Origin: Acidobacteriaceae bacterium
Lineage (GTDB): Bacteria; Acidobacteriota; Terriglobia; Terriglobales; Acidobacteriaceae
NCBI GenBank assembly: GCA_003135495.1
Contig: PLBX01000535.1
Location: 1-6,045 of the forward strand
Reading direction: 5' to 3'
DNA length: 6,045 nucleotides
Shown: positions 1-5,747 of the stretch, one piece after another
Layout: every line of letters begins with the position of its first letter
Numbering within the stretch: position 1 is the first letter of the stretch
Made by a program: the position numbers and the translations under genes
The notes under the pieces: generated by a model
Database searches by the model: none
What the model was told of the DNA's origin: nothing
What the model saw: only the letters and a program-made list of their open reading frames with translations

Positions 1-4
1 CGTC

Positions 5-26
5 AACTCCCGGTTTGTCGGCAAAC
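5..26 (+). repeat. Direct repeat, left copy (flanks the hydrolase)
   Basis: This copy reads AAC then TCCCGGTTTGTCGGCAAAC. It matches 2298-2319 (AAT then TCCCGGGTTGTCGGCAAAC) at 20 of 22 positions in the same orientation. Together the two copies bracket the ester hydrolase gene. Similarity stops sharply at base 26. Confidence 0.6.
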
Positions 27-31
27 CTTAC

Positions 32-50
32 CTTACCCGGATTAGGTAAG
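32..50. other. Small dyad upstream of the hydrolase
   Basis: CTTACC (32-37) and GGTAAG (45-50) form a perfect 6-bp inverted repeat around a 7-base loop; a second copy of CTTACC at 27-32 could pair instead. No T-run follows, so it is not an evident terminator. It could be an operator or leader hairpin for the hydrolase, or chance. Otherwise bases 1-140 hold no gene I can support. Confidence 0.25.
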
Positions 51-140
51 AGTTGTCCGTCATCCAGGTGCGATCTGCTGTCTGAACGGCTGAACTTATT
101 TGTCCGCAATGCTTTCCACCAGTACACTCTTATGGGGCGT

Positions 141-147
141 GGGGGTG
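141..147 (+). promoter_or_regulatory. Ribosome binding site fixing the hydrolase start at 154
   Basis: GGGGGTG lies 6 bases before the ATG at 154 and differs from the ideal GGAGGTG by one base. The in-frame starts at 100 (TTG) and 109 (ATG) have no purine-rich site in front, so 154 is preferred. A poor sigma70-like pair (TTGTCC at 100-105, 17-base gap, TACACT at 123-128, each 4 of 6) would give a transcript that starts after 109. That agrees with this start but is too weak to annotate by itself. Confidence 0.5.
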
Positions 148-153
148 CAGACT

Positions 154-2172
154 ATGGGAAAGCTGGGCAGGCTTCTTCGTTTTAGGCTGTACAGTTCGTG
201 GACGTTAAGTTTCTTACTTGGCGTTGCGAGTTGTTTCTCTCTTGTACCTGGTACTTTGTTCTTCGCCGAACCATCGGCCGCGCAGACTCTCACGCCGCCG
301 CAGTACCCCGCCTTGCCGAGTGAAACGCCCACGGAAATCCAGCCCGTCACTGGTAGTTTCGATTACGCCAGGCGCGAGGTGATGATCCCCATGCGCGACA
401 GGGTGAAGCTGCACACGGTCATGCTGGTGCCGAAGGGCTCCAAGAACGCGCCGATTCTGTTGACACGCACTCCCTATAACGCCGACGAACTTACTACGCA
501 TATCAATAGCTCGCACCTTGGGCCGAACCTTTATGGCTATGACAACGCGACCAACGTAATACTCGAAGGCGGCTACATACGTGTGATTCAGGATATTCGC
601 GGCAAGTATGGCTCCGAGGGCGACTATGTAATGAATCGACCGCTGCACGGGCCGCAGAATCCGACGCCAGTCGATCATGCTACCGACACCTACGACACCA
701 TCGACTGGCTGGTGAAGAACACGCCGGAGAGCAACGGTAAGGTGGGCATTCTGGGGATCTCGTACGACGGCTTTACGCCGCTGATGGCGTTAGTCAATCC
801 ACACCCGGCGCTGAAGGTGTCTGTGGCGATGAATCCGATGGTCGACGGATGGATGGGCGATGATTGGTTCCATAACGGCGCCTTCCGCGAACAGAACATG
901 TCGTACATCTATGAACAGGTAGTGACGCGCAAGAACCAAGCCAAATGGTGGCGAAGTCACTTCGACGACTATGACGAGTTCATGGCGGCTGGATCGGCGG
1001 GGGAGTTGGGACGGCAACATGGGTTGGAGCAGAGCGGATTCTGGCGGAAGGTGATCGAGCATCCCAGTTATGACGCGTTCTGGCAGGATCAGGCGATGGA
1101 TCGAATCCTTGGCGGGCAGCCGCTGAAAGTCCCGGTGATGCTGGTGCACAGCTTGTGGGATCAGGAAGATATTTATGGTGCGATAGCCGTATATAAGGCC
1201 ATCAAACCGAAAGACACGAACAATGACAAAGTATTTTTGGTGATGGGCCCGTGGCATCATGGCCAGGAAATTGAGGATGCCAGCACGCTGGGCACGCTGA
1301 AATTCAGTAGCGATACGGGGCTTTATTTTCAGCGGGAAATTCTGCGCCCGTTTTTGGATCATTACTTGAAAGATGACGCGCCTGCTGCGGACGTTCCGCC
1401 GGTGAGTGCGTTTGAGACGGGCACCAATAAATGGCTCAAGCTTCCAGAATGGCCGGCGGGATGTGTGAGTGGTTGCACGGTTCGAGCCACGCCGCTGTAT
1501 CTTAGCGATGGAATGAAGCTGGGCTTCTCAACGCCGCAAGCAGGTGGAAAAGCTTTTGAGGAGTATGTTTCCGACCCGGCGAAGCCAGTTCCCTACCGGG
1601 CGCGACCAATTCAACCGATGGGCTACGGCAATGGAATGACGTGGTCGGAGTGGCTGGTTGACGATCAGCGGGAAGCTTCAGGCCGTCCTGATGTGCTCAC
1701 GTTTGTGACGGATGTGCTGAGTGCGCCGATGAAGATCAGCGGACAGCCGATCGCTAATCTCGTAGCTTCGACGACCGGAACGGACTCGGACTGGGTGGTC
1801 AAGCTGATTGATGTATATCCCGACGAAGTCGCGGGGCAGCCGGAAATGGGTGGATTTCAGCTGATGATCTCCGCGGACATTTTTCGCGGGCGCTATCGCG
1901 ACAGCCTGGAGACGGCGAAGCCAATCGCGGCTGGGCAACCGCTGCTGTATAAGTTCGCCATGCCCACAGCGAATCACGTGTTTCTACCGGGACATCGCAT
2001 GATGGTGCAGGTTCAGTCAAGTTGGTTCCCGCTGTATGACCGAAATCCGCAGACGTTTGTGCCGAATATTTTCTGGGCCAAGCCGAAAGACTTTCGGAGC
2101 GCGGTGCAGCGCGTGTATCACACGCCTGGTGAAGCGAGCTTCATCGAGTTGCCTCTGCTCACGATGCGTTGA
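154..2172 (+). CDS. Exported alpha-amino acid ester hydrolase (S15/CocE-type serine hydrolase)
   Basis: Likely hydrolyses alpha-amino acid esters and can pass the acyl group to beta-lactam nuclei, acting in the periplasm or outside the cell. Numbered from the ATG at 154 (672 aa): signal peptide about 1-43 with basic N-terminus and likely cut at SAA|Q; alpha/beta-hydrolase domain with RTPYN (105-109) and nucleophile S203 in GISYDG; acid D336; H369 in GPWHHG. The family's carboxylate cluster, which binds the substrate ammonium, is complete: D237 (second D of GDDW), E338 and D339. Spacing from the Ser to all these residues equals that recalled for Xanthomonas citri and Acetobacter turbidans enzymes. 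A Cys pair (437, 441) sits between domains, and a C-terminal jelly-roll spans about 510-672. Upstream in-frame starts exist (TTG 100, ATG 109), but 154 has a Shine-Dalgarno site and gives the usual family length. VASC in the signal could be a lipobox, though hydrophobic residues follow it. Family assignment is strong; natural substrate unknown. Confidence 0.94.
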   Translation: MGKLGRLLRFRLYSSWTLSFLLGVASCFSLVPGTLFFAEPSAAQTLTPPQYPALPSETPTEIQPVTGSFDYARREVMIPMRDRVKLHTVMLVPKGSKNAPILLTRTPYNADELTTHINSSHLGPNLYGYDNATNVILEGGYIRVIQDIRGKYGSEGDYVMNRPLHGPQNPTPVDHATDTYDTIDWLVKNTPESNGKVGILGISYDGFTPLMALVNPHPALKVSVAMNPMVDGWMGDDWFHNGAFREQNMSYIYEQVVTRKNQAKWWRSHFDDYDEFMAAGSAGELGRQHGLEQSGFWRKVIEHPSYDAFWQDQAMDRILGGQPLKVPVMLVHSLWDQEDIYGAIAVYKAIKPKDTNNDKVFLVMGPWHHGQEIEDASTLGTLKFSSDTGLYFQREILRPFLDHYLKDDAPAADVPPVSAFETGTNKWLKLPEWPAGCVSGCTVRATPLYLSDGMKLGFSTPQAGGKAFEEYVSDPAKPVPYRARPIQPMGYGNGMTWSEWLVDDQREASGRPDVLTFVTDVLSAPMKISGQPIANLVASTTGTDSDWVVKLIDVYPDEVAGQPEMGGFQLMISADIFRGRYRDSLETAKPIAAGQPLLYKFAMPTANHVFLPGHRMMVQVQSSWFPLYDRNPQTFVPNIFWAKPKDFRSAVQRVYHTPGEASFIELPLLTMR

Positions 2173-2185
2173 GGCGGGTTCGGAT

Positions 2186-2209
2186 GAGTCCCCAGTGGAA
2201 GGGGGAGTC
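2186..2209 (+). terminator. Weak hairpin just after the hydrolase stop
   Basis: GAGTCCCC (2186-2193) pairs with GGGGAGTC (2202-2209) with one G-G mismatch, around an 8-base loop, starting 14 bases after the stop codon. The position suits a terminator or an mRNA-stabilising hairpin between two convergent genes. No U-tract follows, so it is not a classic intrinsic terminator. Confidence 0.3.
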
Positions 2210-2297
2210 TGATTGCCGTTGAAATCCCGTTCTTACTCTAAACTTCCCCAGCAATGGTCCCGGGCTTTCGGGTGAATCAGTATCCGCTTGTCCGTGT

Positions 2298-2319
2298 AAT
2301 TCCCGGGTTGTCGGCAAAC
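2298..2319 (+). repeat. Direct repeat, right copy (flanks the hydrolase)
   Basis: Second copy of the repeat at 5-26, 126 bases after the hydrolase stop codon. It overlaps the beginning of the decayed kinase/TPR tail. It may be a recombination scar, the target duplication of an old insertion, or a dispersed element that also occurs elsewhere in the genome. No transposase is visible in the window. Confidence 0.6.
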
Positions 2320-2422
2320 AGGAAGTAATCGGAGATGGACTTCTTCACGCCCTTGGAAAGACGCCGACACCGACATCCCCATCCTGAAGCAAGCAAAAGC
2401 CGAGTACGCGAAGCTGCAATGA
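2305..2422 (+). pseudogene. Decayed C-terminal tail of a kinase/TPR-family protein
   Basis: Bases 2354-2422 read WKDADTDIPI then LKQAKAEYAKLQ and stop. This closely matches the C-terminus I recall for acidobacterial Ser/Thr-kinase and winged-helix proteins with tetratricopeptide repeats. Upstream, one frame over, 2305-2349 reads GLSANRK, stop, SEMDFFT, which lines up with the usual last TPR helix (GDTAKARAAYQDFFT-like). So the piece carries one in-frame stop (TAA 2326-2328) and one frameshift between 2350 and 2353. Nothing upstream of about 2305 resembles the rest of such a protein. Non-functional; family assignment is from memory. Confidence 0.6.
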
Positions 2423-2504
2423 GTACGCTCGTTGATTGCGTGCTACTGCGGGAGACGCCTTTTTGACCAGCGTTGAATTCTCTTGGTTTTGGCGGACAGT
2501 CATT

Positions 2505-2540
2505 ATCCCGTTAGGCTCACCGAGCTGCCGATCACGGGAT
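2505..2540 (-). terminator. Stem-loop across the stop codon of the oxidoreductase gene
   Basis: ATCCCGT (2505-2511) and ACGGGAT (2534-2540) are perfect 7-bp complements separated by 22 bases, which contain a further small hairpin (GCTC, ACC, GAGC). The structure covers the oxidoreductase stop codon at 2532-2534 and would form at the 3' end of its mRNA. No U-tract follows on the minus strand, so it may protect the 3' end rather than terminate. Confidence 0.35.
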
Positions 2541-3440
2541 CAGTACGATTTTCCCGGCTAGTCCGCCTCGCTCAAAAATGCGATGTGCCTCTTGAATTTC
2601 CTGCAACTTCATCGTGCGAGCAATTGGAATCGAGAATTCATGGCGAGCAACATCGTCAGCCAGTTGATAGAGTCGTGAGGCGTCCGGCTGCGCCATGAAC
2701 GCCTCGACACGGATGTCGTATTTGTCGGCTGCCTCTGGTTGTCCGAGCACTGAACCCAGCACGCCGCCCTTACGGATCGCTTTCAGCAGCCGCTGAATCG
2801 TCGTACCCCCAACCGTATCGGCGATGGCGTCGAGATTGTTCAGATGACCGATCTCTTCATCGCTGTCGATGGCGACAACTTCGTCAGCTTTCAATTTCGA
2901 CGCTTCTTCTTTTTCATTCTCCCGAACACCTGCTAGTACATGCGCTCCGTGCTTCCGAGCCACATGCACTGCTGTTCGTCCTACGCTTCCGAGTGCTCCG
3001 GTGACGAGCACACTCTGACCCGCCTTGGGCTTTACGGCTCGCTCGATCAATTGAGCGCCCGTTGTAGTGACCAGAGGAAGTGCGGCCGCCTGCTCGAAAC
3101 TCAACGCGTCGGGAATCGGAGTGAGCACGTCAGCTTTGGCGACCGCGTATTCCGCATAGGTACCATTCGCCAATGCCATGACTCGCATCCCCTTCGGGAA
3201 ACCCTGAACGTTGCGACCCGTCTCGACCACTTCACCAGAGAGGTCTCTCCCTAAGATCGCTGGAAATTCGATAGGCATGCGCGACTTCGCTGCTCCGTTG
3301 CGTATTTTCACGTCAATGGGATTGACACTTGTGGCACGCACCCTTACGAGTACTTCGTTATCGCCGTATTTCGGCACGGCAGTTTCTTCGTACCGCAATT
3401 GCGATGGATCGCCGTATGAGTACAGCAGGACAGCTTTCAT
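2532..3440 (-). CDS. NADP-dependent quinone oxidoreductase-like protein (MDR superfamily)
   Basis: Predicted cytosolic NAD(P)H-dependent reductase of quinones or reactive enones, 302 aa, a normal complete length for the zinc-independent quinone-oxidoreductase branch. The N-terminal GroES-like domain (about 1-120) has TSVNPID at 37-43 and GRDLSGEV at 64-71. The Rossmann domain (about 125-260) has the nucleotide loop TGALGSVG at 147-154 and R173 in AGVRENE, a position that often contacts the NADPH phosphate. The C-terminus GLAGKIVLIP is typical. The Cys cluster and catalytic Cys/His of zinc alcohol dehydrogenases are absent, so this is not a zinc enzyme. A strong ribosome site (GAGGAG, plus-strand 3449-3454) lies 8 bases before the ATG. 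I found no convincing promoter. The gene stands alone, convergent with the hydrolase and divergent from a kinase remnant. Substrate cannot be told from sequence. Confidence 0.93.
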   Translation of the reverse strand: MKAVLLYSYGDPSQLRYEETAVPKYGDNEVLVRVRATSVNPIDVKIRNGAAKSRMPIEFPAILGRDLSGEVVETGRNVQGFPKGMRVMALANGTYAEYAVAKADVLTPIPDALSFEQAAALPLVTTTGAQLIERAVKPKAGQSVLVTGALGSVGRTAVHVARKHGAHVLAGVRENEKEEASKLKADEVVAIDSDEEIGHLNNLDAIADTVGGTTIQRLLKAIRKGGVLGSVLGQPEAADKYDIRVEAFMAQPDASRLYQLADDVARHEFSIPIARTMKLQEIQEAHRIFERGGLAGKIVLIP

Positions 3441-3541
3441 AGAAACTTCTCCTCGTTTTGCTTTTCAGATGCAAGATTCTGCCTTGCGGCACTTCTCTAT
3501 TTTGATCCTGCGAACAGGTCGGCGGATTCCTGCGCATTTTG

Positions 3542-3570
3542 TTGACTGAGTCTTATGCTATCCCTAACAT
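3542..3570 (+). promoter_or_regulatory. Sigma70-like promoter in front of the kinase remnant
   Basis: TTGACT (3542-3547, 5 of 6) and TAACAT (3565-3570, 4 of 6) are 17 bases apart and point toward the ATG at 3594, which would leave a leader of about 17 bases. It looks like the surviving promoter of the truncated kinase gene. If active it would transcribe antisense into the convergent RidA gene. Confidence 0.4.
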
Positions 3571-3593
3571 TGCACCCTGGTCTAGCGCCACCC

Positions 3594-3683
3594 ATGATCG
3601 GCCAAACCATCTCGCATTACCGGGTCATCGAGAAGCTCGGGGGAGGCGGGATGCGACGGCGGGTCAACGAGGGCAGGGATTAG
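3594..3683 (+). pseudogene. Truncated N-terminus of a Ser/Thr protein kinase
   Basis: The frame opens with MIGQTISHYRVIEKLG then GGGM. This is the hallmark start of the large acidobacterial family of PknB-like (Hanks-type) kinases, ending in the glycine-rich ATP loop. Intact family members continue GVVYKAED; here the frame reads RRRVNEGRD and stops at 3681-3683, so only 29 residues remain. VNEGRD still faintly resembles VYEARD, which suggests indels and point changes rather than a clean break. No lysine, HRD or DFG motifs follow in any frame before the RidA gene. It cannot be an active kinase. A promoter-like site remains upstream; no Shine-Dalgarno site is seen. Confidence 0.7.
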
Positions 3684-3736
3684 CTCTGGATTCAGACAGA
3701 ACTGGCAAGGCGTGTGCTGCTGCTGAACGGTGACGG

Positions 3737-4177
3737 CTATTGCAACGCCACTACATCAATTTCTAGCAGCGCGTCTCTGGGCAGAGCAGCAACTTGGACA
3801 GTGGAGCGCGACGGCGGTTCGTTCTTGAAGAACTGCCCGTAGACCTCGTTCATGGCGGGGAAATCCGATATGTTCTTCAGGAACACCGTGGTCCTGACCA
3901 CGCGATCCATACTGCTCCCAGCAGCCGCAAGCACAGCAGAGAGGTTCTTTAGCACGCGCTCGGTCTGGGCCTTGATGTCGCCCTCGATTAGTTTGCCTGT
4001 CGCGGGATCAAGCGCAATTTGCCCGGATGCGAAGACGAACCCACCCGCTTTGATCGCCTGCGAATACGGCCCAATGGGCTGGGGCGCGTCTTTAGTCGCA
4101 ACGACTTTCTTCTCCTGTGCGAAGCTTACGGAGGTCATCAGAGCTAGGACAAACAACAGTGACAGGCATTTCTTCAT
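3737..4177 (-). CDS. Exported RidA/YjgF/UK114-family protein
   Basis: Member of the RidA family; the archetype hydrolyses reactive 2-aminoacrylate-type enamines/imines to keto acids. Of 146 residues, the first 20 are a clear signal peptide (KK, a hydrophobic stretch, cut after SFA|Q), so the mature ~126-residue domain, the usual family size, should be periplasmic. The classic RidA active-site set is intact: Y38 in GPYSQ, S51 in SGQ, R124 in PSRST (equivalent to E. coli R105) and E139 (E120), with the R-to-E spacing of 15 conserved. So imine deaminase activity is plausible, not a binding-only paralogue. A strong ribosome site (AAGGAGGT, plus-strand 4181-4188) sits close to the ATG. It appears monocistronic with its own promoter-like site, convergent with the kinase remnant. 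The true substrate outside the cytoplasm is unknown. Confidence 0.95.
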   Translation of the reverse strand: MKKCLSLLFVLALMTSVSFAQEKKVVATKDAPQPIGPYSQAIKAGGFVFASGQIALDPATGKLIEGDIKAQTERVLKNLSAVLAAAGSSMDRVVRTTVFLKNISDFPAMNEVYGQFFKNEPPSRSTVQVAALPRDALLEIDVVALQ

Positions 4178-4233
4178 GTTACCTCCTTGCGGCGATGGAG
4201 TTGTGCGCCACTCAACCGATCACGACTGGGCGC

Positions 4234-4253
4234 AAGATTCAGGGTGCAATCTT
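4234..4253. promoter_or_regulatory. Possible operator dyad at the RidA promoter
   Basis: AAGATT (4234-4239) and AATCTT (4248-4253) form a perfect 6-bp inverted repeat with an 8-base spacer. It overlaps the -10 box and predicted start point of the RidA promoter, a usual place for a repressor site. No regulator gene is in the window, so the link is inference. Confidence 0.25.
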
Positions 4254-4278
4254 AGGCGTGATGTGAAGACAGAGTCAA
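4249..4278 (-). promoter_or_regulatory. Probable promoter of the RidA gene
   Basis: On the minus strand TTGACT (plus 4273-4278) is followed after 18 bases by TAAGAT (plus 4249-4254), 5 of 6 and 4 of 6 matches to sigma70 boxes. Transcription would begin near 4242, leaving a leader of about 65 bases with the strong ribosome site at its end. Confidence 0.4.
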
Positions 4279-4666
4279 CGGCGACGTTATAGTGTTACAG
4301 CGGCAGCACCAGCTTTGACGACAGTTCTTCGGCTCCGCTGACCCAGATCGTGAACTAGGGACTTATGCGAGGCTTCTCACCCCCGGCCCATAAGGGTGGA
4401 ATTTCCAACCTCACTTTATGCGGCTTTTCGCCCCTGTTTCGCCATGGCTGCCTGCTGGCCCACGGGTATACCTTGTTGACCAGTGTGGCTGTACCACAAT
4501 CCTCGGTTCCTCCAATCTTGGCTCGTGCTGAAACCACACTGATTCGGACTACCCAAATCACGATCTGCCGCTGTACCAGAATTTACACTTTCAGGTGCGC
4601 AGCGTAGCGATCTTAACCGTGGCGAACGACTGGAGACATCCTTACGCGCCCTTCGGCGACATGCTT
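4279..4666. other. 388-base stretch with no supported gene
   Basis: Open frames run on both strands here (4365-4607 plus; 4416-4898 and 4355-4561 minus). They overlap one another, lack ribosome sites, are rich in Arg, Cys, Ser and Trp, and match no family I know. Visible structure is limited to an imperfect direct repeat (TTATGCGAGGCTTCTC at 4363-4378 and TTATGCGGCTTTTC further on, at about 4416) and a 5-bp dyad CACCC/GGGTG (4378-4382, 4394-4398). I found no tRNA, CRISPR array or transposon end. It may be decayed coding DNA. Confidence 0.4.
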
Positions 4667-4912
4667 TCATGCTGACGGTGTGGTCGTAAAGCCCCTTTCC
4701 GATACATCGTTGTGCTTCACTACATGCGTGATCCTGAGAGCCGACAACACCTCCCGGCTCGTAGAGGAATACATTCGAATGTTCCTCCGTAAATATGCGC
4801 CCCAGCGCCTGCCACCAATGCGGATGGGATCGTCGCTGTCCGCGCCAGTTGTCAGCTTGAAAAGGGCAATCGGTTCGTCCCGCCCTTGAATAGCCCACTC
4901 AAGAGCTTCCAC
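4667..4912 (-). CDS. Unrecognised 81-aa frame overlapping the peptidase 3' end
   Basis: I do not recognise this product. It begins with a GTG at 4912, 14 bases inside the end of the peptidase gene, and reads VEALEWAIQGRDEPIALFKL, then TTGADSDDPIRIGGRRWG, ending TTTPSA. The first half has the balanced acidic and hydrophobic make-up of real protein, better than the competing minus-strand frame 4416-4898. No Shine-Dalgarno site precedes the GTG, so if separate it would depend on translational coupling. Its frame is open back to the AAAA run at plus 4925-4928, where a one-base shift would fuse it to the peptidase (GELKRQLSVEALEW). It may therefore be the peptidase's displaced C-terminus instead of a gene. 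Confidence 0.35.
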   Translation of the reverse strand: MEALEWAIQGRDEPIALFKLTTGADSDDPIRIGGRRWGAYLRRNIRMYSSTSREVLSALRITHVVKHNDVSERGFTTTPSA

Positions 4913-5747
4913 GCTGAGCTGTCGTTTTCAGTTCACCAACCATCGCCAGGAAGTGTTTGATTCTCGTGCCTAGAATCAGACGCGACCTACGTCTATTCTC
5001 GGTAGCGATTGCGACGAGTGCGCCTCGCATTGCTTTTCTGGAGATCTGAAATATTCCCCCGCCACTGACACCCTGGAGCTTAGGTGGACTGGCGCGTCTC
5101 CCTTCGACCCGGATCTCCTTATGATCAAAGTCGAGCAATATGTGATCTGACTTTGACCTCCGCTCCTGTAGGTACTCGGCAGCATCTACCGGCTGTGTCG
5201 AGAAGCGAAAGGACTGTTGGTGAATCCGACGATCGGCCTTGGAGATCTTCACTTGCGTCCTCGATGCAGAATAGCCGAGAACGAAATAGAAAGACCGAAC
5301 ATCATCTTGGTCGTCTGGTTGATCTTCTTGATCGATTTCTACGCCAGCCAAAAACACGTGGTGCTGGAAGGCCCCCAAGTGACGTGCCGCCAGAGCCAGC
5401 ACACCAACATCGAAATCGTTCCCACCTCCCGAGGATTTCAGATGCGCTGTACACGGCGGTAACGGTTGCAACTTCCCGCCCCTTCCTTCAGAAGGAGCAA
5501 AGAGTGTTGCGGAGCCGGCGTCTCGAATCACGTGTGCTGCCGTAAACGCATAAAACTCCGAATCCAAGCGCACGAGGGCGCAAGAACCAATTCTGTCGGG
5601 TTGCCCGTTACGATAGATGAACAAAGGCACCACGGATTCCTGCAGGCGTTCGGTTAATAGCCGTTTCTCTTCCTCTTTTCGTGCTGACGCTTCATCTAGA
5701 ATTGCTTGAAGATCGATACCATGTTGATGCGCTAACGGCTCCATCAT
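4899..5747 (-). CDS. Intracellular trypsin-like (chymotrypsin-fold) serine peptidase
   Basis: Predicted serine endopeptidase of 282 aa with a complete triad: H72 in FTAAHVI, D113 in DFDVGVLAL, and S228 in GVSGGGIF. The N-terminus (about 12-38) is a charged helix rich in E, K and R, with no signal peptide or membrane span, so it should act in the cytosol. An acidic loop (about 137-149, many D/E/Q) may bind metal or a partner. The end of the fold has ALVAIATE and LILGTRIKHFL, a layout I have seen in bacterial stand-alone trypsin-like proteins of unknown role. The start is the first ATG of a double ATG; an in-frame stop lies 24 bases upstream, and no good ribosome site is present. The 3' end overlaps an 81-aa frame by 14 bases. 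Proteins of this kind can serve as regulatory or defence effectors, but nothing here proves that. Confidence 0.85.
   Translation of the reverse strand: MMEPLAHQHGIDLQAILDEASARKEEEKRLLTERLQESVVPLFIYRNGQPDRIGSCALVRLDSEFYAFTAAHVIRDAGSATLFAPSEGRGGKLQPLPPCTAHLKSSGGGNDFDVGVLALAARHLGAFQHHVFLAGVEIDQEDQPDDQDDVRSFYFVLGYSASRTQVKISKADRRIHQQSFRFSTQPVDAAEYLQERRSKSDHILLDFDHKEIRVEGRRASPPKLQGVSGGGIFQISRKAMRGALVAIATENRRRSRLILGTRIKHFLAMVGELKTTAQRGSS

Noticed and set aside
1..45. Open frame from the left edge ending at TAG 43-45 as the tail of an upstream gene
   Set aside because: Only 14 codons are visible, with no recognisable motif, so it cannot be separated from chance.
790..1362. 190-aa minus-strand open frame inside the hydrolase
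   Set aside because: Antisense shadow of the well-supported hydrolase; rich in His and Arg with no domain.
2259..2272. CCCG/CGGG hairpin in the gap after the hydrolase
   Set aside because: A 4-bp stem without T-run; such pairs arise often by chance in GC-rich DNA.
2436..2467. Possible intrinsic terminator (GCGT, ACGC then CTTTTTG) left of the oxidoreductase
   Set aside because: Only a 4-bp stem with a 13-base loop; the short T-run alone is not enough.
4365..4607. 80-aa plus-strand open frame beginning MRGFSPPAHKGG
   Set aside because: No ribosome site, odd Cys and Thr-rich composition, and conflicting frames on the other strand; treated as non-coding.
4416..4898. 160-aa minus-strand open frame downstream of the peptidase
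   Set aside because: It overlaps the better-looking 81-aa frame, has no ribosome site, is skewed to Arg, Cys, Ser and Trp, and resembles no family I know.
5084..5545. 153-aa plus-strand open frame antisense to the peptidase
   Set aside because: It lies wholly opposite the triad-bearing peptidase gene and is Arg/Pro/Ser-rich, as expected of a shadow frame.
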